From NCBI RefSeq assembly GCF_024006985.1, contig NZ_JAMXIB010000014.1:1-53738 (forward strand): a stretch of 53,738 nucleotides of DNA, read 5' to 3'. A program made the translations under genes and the position numbers. The notes under the pieces are model-generated. The model did no database searches. It was not told the origin of the DNA and saw only the letters and a program-made list of their open reading frames with translations. Source of the DNA: Robiginitalea marina. GTDB taxonomy: Bacteria; Bacteroidota; Bacteroidia; Flavobacteriales; Flavobacteriaceae. Shown piece after piece: positions 1 through 6,847 of the stretch (within the stretch, counting starts at the first letter, position 1; each line of letters begins with the position of its first letter).

Positions 1-1043
1 TGGGAGTTGACGTCGATGGAGAATACCCCGGCGTTGAAAGCGATGTCTGGATCCACCTCTATGGTAATCCCCGCAAATACTTCCCCGGCATTCTTGACGT
101 ACTGCCCCAGCTTGGCGCTCGTGTTTACCGAAGTGTCCGGATTGTCGATAATAGTACCTACTCCGCCCCCAAAGTTGTTGAATATACTGTCATCGGCAGA
201 CTCAAAGTCATTGACCAGCTCCCCGCCTTCACAGGCCTCTATAGAGCCTCCCGTATTACCCCCGTTATCCGTTTCCAACTGCACAATATCATCCACATAG
301 AAGGTGCCGGCAGTGGTTCCCGGGCCATCAACAAAAAGAGTGAGTCGGGAATAAGAGGCCTCGGAATCAAAGTCGAAAGCGATTTCTTCCCAACCGGTAC
401 CCCCGTGGTTGGCCACAAACTCTATGGCCGCGGAAGTCCCTTCTTCAAGTTTCAAAAGGACCGGAACCGGGGCCTCTGCCCAAACGTTCATGGTGATGGT
501 CTTCCTTGCAGTCAGGTCCACTGGCGTTTGCAGGTCGAAAAAGATCCCTTCAAAGGCATTGCCGCTGTTGGTGATGGCCCCGACCCTGGATGCCTTGTCA
601 TTGGATCCGGAAACATCGGGGTTTTCCACAATCTCGAAGGAAGCACCCGAAAAGGTGGTGGCTTCGTAGGCCACATTCGCATCGTCGAAGGTAATCGGCA
701 GGGAAATGCCCTGTTTGATCAGGATGGAGATTACATCTTCCGAAGTATCGGATGCCCCTGAAACATTGGTGGCTACCAGCGACACTGTATAGGTGCCGGT
801 TGCCGTGTAGGCCTTTATCGGGTTGATTTCGGAAGAGGTGGTTCCGTCCCCGAAGTCCCAGGCGTACTTGTTTGCCCCTTCTGACAGGTTGATAAAGGTA
901 ACCGTCCCGGTATCCTCATTGATGGTATAGGTAAAGGCAGAAGTTACCGACGGGAGTATGTCTTCAACATCCGTACATCCCAAAAAGGCAATGGCAAGGA
1001 TAAACATGGAAAATTTCCTGGCCTGTGTGAGTATTGGTTTCAT
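1..1043 (-). CDS. PKD-domain surface lipoprotein, glycan-binding (partial, 3' end beyond window)
   Basis: An open frame runs from the ATG at 1043-1041 to the left edge without a stop, about 347 codons. It starts MKPILTQARK and has a lipoprotein signal with the box AFLGC (lipidated Cys23), so it should be an exported lipoprotein. Residues about 36-110 form a PKD domain with the hallmark YAWDFGDGTTS. After it come a beta-rich module of about 150 residues that ends FYVDDIVQLE and the start of a second similar module (NDFESADDS... then DIDVNS-like end), so the protein seems to carry tandem carbohydrate-binding-like modules. It lies 15 bases downstream of the GH16 gene and is probably the last gene, or a late one, of the same operon. 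PKD lipoproteins next to GH16 enzymes are common in laminarin loci of marine flavobacteria. The exact ligand is inferred, not seen. Confidence 0.8.
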   Translation of the reverse strand, partial: MKPILTQARKFSMFILAIAFLGCTDVEDILPSVTSAFTYTINEDTGTVTFINLSEGANKYAWDFGDGTTSSEINPIKAYTATGTYTVSLVATNVSGASDTSEDVISILIKQGISLPITFDDANVAYEATTFSGASFEIVENPDVSGSNDKASRVGAITNSGNAFEGIFFDLQTPVDLTARKTITMNVWAEAPVPVLLKLEEGTSAAIEFVANHGGTGWEEIAFDFDSEASYSRLTLFVDGPGTTAGTFYVDDIVQLETDNGGNTGGSIEACEGGELVNDFESADDSIFNNFGGGVGTIIDNPDTSVNTSAKLGQYVKNAGEVFAGITIEVDPDIAFNAGVFSIDVNS

Positions 1044-1058
1044 CGTTTCGCTTGTTTT

Positions 1059-1913
1059 TTAGTTTACCCTGTTGTTTTTATAGACCCTTACGTAATCCAC
1101 CACAATGGACTGGGGGAACACGGTTTCTGCATTGGGGGGGCCGTCAAAGGTTCCACCCACGGCCAGGTTAAGCAGCAGGAAGAAGGGCCCGTTGTCAAAT
1201 ACCCATTCCCCGGTTACATCCTCAGGGGTGATTTGATTGTAGAGGACATCATCTACATAGAAGTTGATATACCCGGGGCCCCATTCGATCCCGTAGACGT
1301 GAAACCCGGTATCGACCCGGTCATTCACGAAATCGTATTCCTTGAAGATGGCCTGGCCTGCACTGTAGCCGGGGCCATGTACGGCACTGCTGACAATACT
1401 GGGGGTCCGGCCTTTGTTTTCCATGATGTCGATCTCCCCGCAGCCTGGCCAGGGGTTGGTGTCAATATCCGCACCCAGCATCCAGAAGGCGGGCCACATC
1501 CCCTGCCCATAGGGCAAACGCATCCGGGCCTCAAACCGGCCGTACCGCTGTTCGAACTTGTTTTTGGTCACCAGGCGGGCAGAGGTATAGTTAGAACCCT
1601 CAAAGCTTTCCTGCCTGGCGGTAATGATCAGGTACCCGTTATTCACGGTTACATTTTCGGGCCGGTCCGTATAGTATTGCAACTCATTGTTGCCCCAGCC
1701 ATTCTGGCCGGTTCCGATATCGAAGTTCCAAATGTCCGGGTTTGGCGGGCCGTCCGTGTCAAACTCATCCTGCATGGTGAGTTCCGTGAAATTCACCACG
1801 GTTTGGGTATCGTCGTTCGAACACCCCCACCCCATGAGGGTAAAGGCCGCAATAATCAGGGTTTTTGAAACCACAGCTTTAGGTTTTTGTGAGCGTTGAG
1901 TGAAATTTTTCAT
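1059..1913 (-). CDS. GH16 family endo-beta-glucanase (laminarinase-like) lipoprotein
   Basis: The 284-residue product starts with a long lipoprotein signal ending GWGC (Cys31), so it should be anchored at the cell surface or in the periplasm. Residues about 45-282 form one GH16 jelly-roll domain. The catalytic motif EIDIMEN is present at residues 160-166, giving Glu160 as nucleophile, Asp162 as helper and Glu165 as acid/base. The motif GIEWGPGYINFYVDD and the C-terminal VVDYVRVYK are also typical of bacterial beta-1,3- and mixed-linkage glucanases. Length is normal for a single-domain GH16. It sits between a glycan-binding lipoprotein and a PKD lipoprotein with gaps of 9 and 15 bases, so it is co-transcribed with them. 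Laminarin (beta-1,3-glucan) is the most likely substrate; lichenan, agar or porphyran cannot be excluded from sequence alone. Confidence 0.93.
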   Translation of the reverse strand: MKNFTQRSQKPKAVVSKTLIIAAFTLMGWGCSNDDTQTVVNFTELTMQDEFDTDGPPNPDIWNFDIGTGQNGWGNNELQYYTDRPENVTVNNGYLIITARQESFEGSNYTSARLVTKNKFEQRYGRFEARMRLPYGQGMWPAFWMLGADIDTNPWPGCGEIDIMENKGRTPSIVSSAVHGPGYSAGQAIFKEYDFVNDRVDTGFHVYGIEWGPGYINFYVDDVLYNQITPEDVTGEWVFDNGPFFLLLNLAVGGTFDGPPNAETVFPQSIVVDYVRVYKNNRVN

Positions 1914-1922
1914 AGCAAATTC

Positions 1923-3335
1923 TTATCTGTAGAAGTACATGTTATCGACTAAAACCTCGGAAATTGTACTGTCGGACACCAGGAAAAAGAGGGACAGGTT
2001 AGAGCGGTTTAAGCCGGCAAAGTCGGTAAGCGGGATGTCGAGGCTGACCCATTCCCCGGCCACCAGTACCGGACTCCTGAATTCCACAAAGGCCTGGGTG
2101 TCATCCCCGGTGCCCAGGGCGCCATCCGGGCCGGCATCCAGCAACAGGACCCTCAGGAAATCCCCCGGATCCAATTGGGCATCCTCGACCCTCAGGTCTA
2201 CGTGGTAGTGGGTCATGGCAGAGGCATTCACCGTGTTCAGGGTCTTTAAGGCCACAAAATTCAGGTCGGAATACGCAATGATATTATCCCCGTTGATGTC
2301 GATGTTTCCGCCCAGGGTGGTTTGGCCATCCGGGGTAAAGAACCCGTTGAAGTATTCAATGGCTGCACTGGCATACGCGTCGCTGAAAACGGAAACCACG
2401 TCTTCGGGGTTGCGCTGCGGAGGCACGGGGGCAAATTCAAAAGGCCCGCCGACTTCCAGGGTCAGGGACCCTTTGGCCCGCACCCCGGCCAGGGTAGCCG
2501 AAATGGTCGCACTCCCGGTTTTCACAGAGGATATAATGCCCAGCTCGTTAACCCTGGCCACCTCAGGATCCGAGGATTCAAAGGTAAAATACGAGGGGGC
2601 AGCCACCACGGTCTGGTTGATCCCGGAGGCCAGGTTGTAGGTTTGGGTCAGGCCGGCACGCGGGATGGTGCTTTCAATATCCTGAAACGACTGGGCAACC
2701 AGGTCTTCCCCTCCGAAAATTGCAGGCTGGGGCTGGGCCACAGTGCCAAGCTTCTCGAACTTGAGCTCGTCGATCCAGAAGGTATAGCCGTCCCCGTCTT
2801 CAGGGCCTTCGGAATACCAGAACATCCCCTTTTCCGCAACCAGCCTGGAGGGGTCCGGGATGGGGATGACGTATTTGTTCCAGCCGGTGCTGATCCTCAG
2901 GTTGGTGAGGGTCACCAGGAATTTATTCTCCCCAAAATCATTGCCAAAGCCGATCTCGTTGATCGTGGCCGCTTTGGTAGCCCTGGCCCAGAAAGTCAGG
3001 GCATCGTATCCGGAAAGGTCACGGCCCCCGTTGTCCGGGAAGATCGCCCCGGCAAAGGCACCCTGCGGATCGCCAAAGTTGGGTACATCAAAGCGCATGG
3101 AAGCCTCCCCCTGGTATTTAACCTCGGTATCTACCTTGAAGGCGTCGAGCCTGGATCCGTTAAAGGGCAGATACTCCAGGCCCCCACTGAAGCCGTCGAT
3201 AAAAACATCCGGGTTGTTCGTCAGGGTTGCAAACGCCACATCGTCTGAAACTTCCCGCTCGCAGCCGGTAAGGAACCCCAGCAGGAGCCCGGTAAGAAGT
3301 AATTGCTTATAGTACATGCTTTTTGCGTTTTTCAT
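1923..3335 (-). CDS. Surface glycan-binding lipoprotein with Ig-like (BIG2) middle domain
   Basis: From the ATG at 3335 the product has 470 residues. A longer frame exists upstream, but that extension overlaps the preceding gene and lacks a signal, while this start gives a clean lipoprotein signal ending FLTGC (Cys25). Residues about 35-185 look like a galactose-binding-like beta-sandwich that ends YTFWIDELKFEK. A bacterial Ig-like (BIG2) domain follows at about 205-290 (FTFESSDPEVARVNELGIIS). A second beta-sandwich fills about 310-470 and ends ISEVLVDNMYFYR. No catalytic motif is visible. It starts 13 bases after the glycosidase/barrel gene and ends 9 bases before the GH16 gene, so it is in the same operon and probably holds the glucan at the surface for the enzymes. 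Binding is inferred from fold and context. Confidence 0.78.
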   Translation of the reverse strand: MKNAKSMYYKQLLLTGLLLGFLTGCEREVSDDVAFATLTNNPDVFIDGFSGGLEYLPFNGSRLDAFKVDTEVKYQGEASMRFDVPNFGDPQGAFAGAIFPDNGGRDLSGYDALTFWARATKAATINEIGFGNDFGENKFLVTLTNLRISTGWNKYVIPIPDPSRLVAEKGMFWYSEGPEDGDGYTFWIDELKFEKLGTVAQPQPAIFGGEDLVAQSFQDIESTIPRAGLTQTYNLASGINQTVVAAPSYFTFESSDPEVARVNELGIISSVKTGSATISATLAGVRAKGSLTLEVGGPFEFAPVPPQRNPEDVVSVFSDAYASAAIEYFNGFFTPDGQTTLGGNIDINGDNIIAYSDLNFVALKTLNTVNASAMTHYHVDLRVEDAQLDPGDFLRVLLLDAGPDGALGTGDDTQAFVEFRSPVLVAGEWVSLDIPLTDFAGLNRSNLSLFFLVSDSTISEVLVDNMYFYR

Positions 3336-3348
3336 CAGTTTATCTCGT

Positions 3349-6300
3349 TTACTTCCCAATATTGATATGGACATAGGTCCTGATCTCCCACTCGTTGCCG
3401 TTACCAAATCCAACGGGGCTGATGGTGGGTTCCGTCGCAAACTCGGAAGACGTTGCATTGGGCAGGTAGCGGGGCGAAAATTCGTTAAGCGACCTCCAGG
3501 TGCCCCGAATGCCAATTTTGGTGTTGGGCAGGATATACCAATCCGGTTTCCCAAGGGTGGTGGAGAGATCGAGCATCAGCTGCACCGGGAAGGTGAGGTT
3601 GAAGTCCCTGTGGTAGTCAAAGGGCCCCCAGTCGTTGATCTTAAAGGCGTGTTCCAGCTTGAATTTCTTGTAGATGACCCGGATATCGCCCCCTACGCGT
3701 TCAACCAGTCGCGGGCTGTCACCATTGGCCTGGGCATTTCCAAAATAGAGGTTGGCAATTAACCCAAGGTCGGGGTTTACTTTGGAAACGATACGGGCAT
3801 GGGTTTCCCACAGGTCCTGGGCAGGAACTGCATTCGGGAACGCGAATATGCTCCGGTTCCCAAGGAATCCGATATGCGCATCCATGGAAGTGGGTTGGTG
3901 GCGGAACACAAACCCGGCACTCACCGCCAGTTTGGCGTCTTCGGCCCGGTCATTGTCCCATTCGTACATCCAGGTACCCGGGGTCGGGTCCCAGGTAAGC
4001 AGTAATTCCCCGGCTACCATTTCGCGGTTCCACCGCACCGAAAAGGGGTCGTCGAGGATGTTCCGCAACCGTCCCGGGGACTGCACATCATTGGGCATGG
4101 GGCCCACGATGGGTTTCTGCCATAAGAAGTTGGGTGCGATTTGCACGTTTCCTGCCTGATACGTAAACCCGGAGAGGAAGTTGGTTTGGTTCCCGCTGCC
4201 GCTGTCTTTCAGGCGCCATCCGGTAAAGGTGCGCGTGTAATCGGCCCCCCCGTTCGCTACCAGGCCCATGGCCGCCCCCTGGGCGTACCAGTTGAACTTG
4301 CCGCCTTCATAGGTAATCTTTGCCTTGGCGCCCCAGTTGTCCTCGGAGTTTACCTGGTCGGTGAACACAATATATTTGGACTCTGTGCCGGGCGCGTCGG
4401 GATCAAAGTTGGGATTGTCCTCGGTGAACTGGAATTCCCGGCCATTGAGGGGCTGTCCGCCCCAGATGCCTCCGACCGCGACCCCGAATTTCCCGAAATC
4501 CCGCTCGACATGGAGGGTCGCCCTCCGGGTCCTGGGCATGGGTACTGCCAGGGAAGACACAATGGTTCCAAAATCGTCTACGTCCTCGTGGAAGATACCG
4601 GTAACGTTGAACTTTCCTATTTCACGGCTGTATTTGACCAGAACGGCAGGGTTGGCACCCCACCACAGCTGGGGGCCAAAGGCCAGTTTAAGACCGTTGA
4701 GTTCCCTTTTTCCGTCGAATTCAAACCCTGAGATCTCGCCGTTATAGATATCGAGGTTGGGGCCGTAGTTGGCTTCCGGGTACAACCCGAAAAAGTCGCC
4801 CTCGTACCCCCAATGGTAGTGCCCGGTACGGTAGAAGCCCCTGAGGTCAAAGTGTTTGGCATTCCATTCGTAGGAGGCATTGTAGATCTGTACCCGATTC
4901 AGGTCCGTCAGGTCCAGGACGCCTTCCTGGGTATTCACTGTAATGGTGCGGCCCCGGTTTTCGTAAAAGATCTCATCTATGGGGTTGTTGGCCACATTGC
5001 CCAGGATACTCACGTTTACCTCTGCCCTCATATTGGAAGTCGGCATTCCTTCTACCCCTACAAAATACGATTGCATATGGCCGAACCCGAGTTCACTCGG
5101 AAAAGTGAGGTTGTCGGGGTCCGGCGTATCCGGGGTGGTAATCAGGTTGCCCCCGGTGTTATAGGTCGTAAATTCAGCCCTGAGGTTGCTTACGCGAAGT
5201 TTGCTGTTTTGCTCCCCGATCAGGGCTGCTTTGTCGCCCCTCGCCCTAAGTACGGCATCGGTGATCTGCAAACTCCCGAAATAATCCTGGACAAACTCCA
5301 GGGTAACGCCGGGTTCGTAAGGGTTAAGCTTGTGGGCTTCCTTCAGGGCGTAGTACGCCGCCCGCGGATACAGGTCGTAGAGCCCCCTGGGGTCGGTAGG
5401 CCCTTTGGCGCAAATCCCGAACCATTCTTCATTCATGTTGTTCTCGCCTACAACATAATCCAGGCCATATCCCCCGTTGGACCAGGAGGCATTCGCATCG
5501 TGGATGTCCGCATTTTTCCGGTCATTGAACCCGTACTTCCACCACCCATCGCTGAACTGAAAGGTAAACCCGCCGATAGAGTTTCCCGCCTTGCCCAGCC
5601 CGGCGGCATTTTCATAGATTTCCTTCCAGTTACCTACCATATAATAAGCCTGAGCCTGCTGGTCTTCGGCGTTTTTGATGGCATTGAAGGCATCGGCCCC
5701 AAACTCGGTAAACATCAGGGGCATGTCGAGTTTTTCGCGGACCACCTCAAACATATCGCCAAAGGAAACCCCGCGATAGGTATTGGTTCCGTAGATATCG
5801 ACGTCCTTGCATTCCTCTGCAATGATATCGATGAACAGGACATCCCCGTTGCAAATGGCCACGGGGTGGGAAGCATCAATACCTTTCATAAGAACAGCCG
5901 CCTGATTCATCAACTGGTACATGGGCCTTCCCCTTTTTTCGCCGATGAATTTCTTTTCCTCCTCGTCATCCGGAAAGTCCTCTGTCTCGGCCCCGGCCCA
6001 GAACAGCCCGTAATTGTTTTCGTTCCCCAGCAAATACATCAATAGGCCCGGGGTATTTTTGTATTCCCTGGCCAGTTGGGCTACCTCCCCGAGCAGGAAT
6101 TCCCTGGTGCGCGGGTCCGCATAGTCCGTAATTTCGATCCAAACCCCGTCAATGGTGAGTCCATACCGCCCGAAGGAATGGTTCAGCATGGTATAAATCC
6201 CGTAGTTTTCGTAGATGTAGGCAATCCAGCGGGCGGGCACCCCGGTATACTGCCTGATCACATTCACATTCATATTTCGCAACAAGGACATCTCCGTATC

Positions 6301-6525
6301 GAGGCCGGCCTTGATGATTTCATCGGGTTTGTTCCAGAAATCGGCATTAACCGTATTGGTCCCGATCGGGATATAATCCCAGTTCATCCCGTTGATCATG
6401 AAATCCCTGCCGTTGACCTTCAATCGCATCCCATCCGAATCCCTGGCAATGGAAACCTGATCTGCCTGGGCAAAGGCGCCCGCAGTAAAAAGGAGGAGAA
6501 AAATACCAATAATGCTGTTCTTCAT
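3349..6525 (-). CDS. Exported TIM-barrel glycoside hydrolase fused to a predicted outer-membrane beta-barrel
   Basis: The chosen ATG at 6525 gives 1058 residues with a signal peptide cleaved near AGAFAQ (residues 1-20); the frame extends further upstream but without a signal. Residues about 35-430 resemble clan A (GH2-type) TIM barrels: LLGNENNYGLFW puts the likely acid/base at Glu169, and PLMFTEFGAD puts the likely nucleophile at Glu274. From about residue 530 to the end the protein has many alternating, aromatic-rich amphipathic strands with loops, such as KLAFGPQLWWGANPAVLVKY, and it ends RTYVHINIGK. That pattern suggests an outer-membrane beta-barrel, not a substrate-binding sandwich. It is the first gene of the glucan operon, 322 bases from the regulator. 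The exact GH family is not recognised with certainty; a glucanase or glucosidase acting on beta-glucan is the best guess. Confidence 0.75.
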   Translation of the reverse strand: MKNSIIGIFLLLFTAGAFAQADQVSIARDSDGMRLKVNGRDFMINGMNWDYIPIGTNTVNADFWNKPDEIIKAGLDTEMSLLRNMNVNVIRQYTGVPARWIAYIYENYGIYTMLNHSFGRYGLTIDGVWIEITDYADPRTREFLLGEVAQLAREYKNTPGLLMYLLGNENNYGLFWAGAETEDFPDDEEEKKFIGEKRGRPMYQLMNQAAVLMKGIDASHPVAICNGDVLFIDIIAEECKDVDIYGTNTYRGVSFGDMFEVVREKLDMPLMFTEFGADAFNAIKNAEDQQAQAYYMVGNWKEIYENAAGLGKAGNSIGGFTFQFSDGWWKYGFNDRKNADIHDANASWSNGGYGLDYVVGENNMNEEWFGICAKGPTDPRGLYDLYPRAAYYALKEAHKLNPYEPGVTLEFVQDYFGSLQITDAVLRARGDKAALIGEQNSKLRVSNLRAEFTTYNTGGNLITTPDTPDPDNLTFPSELGFGHMQSYFVGVEGMPTSNMRAEVNVSILGNVANNPIDEIFYENRGRTITVNTQEGVLDLTDLNRVQIYNASYEWNAKHFDLRGFYRTGHYHWGYEGDFFGLYPEANYGPNLDIYNGEISGFEFDGKRELNGLKLAFGPQLWWGANPAVLVKYSREIGKFNVTGIFHEDVDDFGTIVSSLAVPMPRTRRATLHVERDFGKFGVAVGGIWGGQPLNGREFQFTEDNPNFDPDAPGTESKYIVFTDQVNSEDNWGAKAKITYEGGKFNWYAQGAAMGLVANGGADYTRTFTGWRLKDSGSGNQTNFLSGFTYQAGNVQIAPNFLWQKPIVGPMPNDVQSPGRLRNILDDPFSVRWNREMVAGELLLTWDPTPGTWMYEWDNDRAEDAKLAVSAGFVFRHQPTSMDAHIGFLGNRSIFAFPNAVPAQDLWETHARIVSKVNPDLGLIANLYFGNAQANGDSPRLVERVGGDIRVIYKKFKLEHAFKINDWGPFDYHRDFNLTFPVQLMLDLSTTLGKPDWYILPNTKIGIRGTWRSLNEFSPRYLPNATSSEFATEPTISPVGFGNGNEWEIRTYVHINIGK

Positions 6526-6847
6526 AATGCAATAGTTTGGATTAGAGCGATTCCGAGTTCCCCGGCAAAGCAGCTTCCATCGAGTGCAAAAAGCCACGTA
6601 AAACCTTCCTGGGCAAAACGATTCTTTAACTCAAGCTTAAACTTATCTTAAATGAATTAACATATCCGCAATTCCACCCTATACAAAAAACATACACCGC
6701 ATAAAAAAATAGGTATATTTCTCAAAATCGCAATTAAATCAGTGGTTTTAGCCTGCATTGATAATGATGGTACCCGGGCTTGATTGCCTCGTTGAGGTAT
6801 AGTTGTATAGGTAATGTTGAGGTATTGTAAAGGCGCTTTTGGACAGG
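6526..6847. other. Intergenic region: probable promoter and control region of the glucan operon
   Basis: This 322-base stretch lies between the start of the glycosidase gene and the stop of the upstream regulator gene, both on the minus strand. It holds no convincing open frame. It is clearly more AT-rich than its surroundings between about 6620 and 6760. It contains two direct repeats (listed separately). No perfect TAnnTTTG box was found on the minus strand, so the promoter may depend on an activator. Confidence 0.6.
6791..6825. promoter_or_regulatory. Two 10-base direct repeats, candidate operator of the LuxR-type regulator
   Basis: GTTGAGGTAT occurs at 6791-6800 and again, perfectly, at 6816-6825. 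A partial third copy (GTTGTATAG) lies between them. The start-to-start spacing of 25 bases is somewhat over two helical turns. The repeats lie in the gap between the regulator and its presumed target operon, about 265-300 bases upstream of the first target gene. Function as an operator is inferred. Confidence 0.4.

Noticed and set aside
1233-1868. Long plus-strand frame opposite the GH16 gene
   Set aside because: It is the mirror of a well-supported GH16 coding frame and resembles no protein; the same holds for the other long frames opposite real genes.
3336-3554. Longer N-terminus for the Ig-like glycan-binding lipoprotein
   Set aside because: It overlaps the end of the glycosidase gene and removes the lipoprotein signal from the front.
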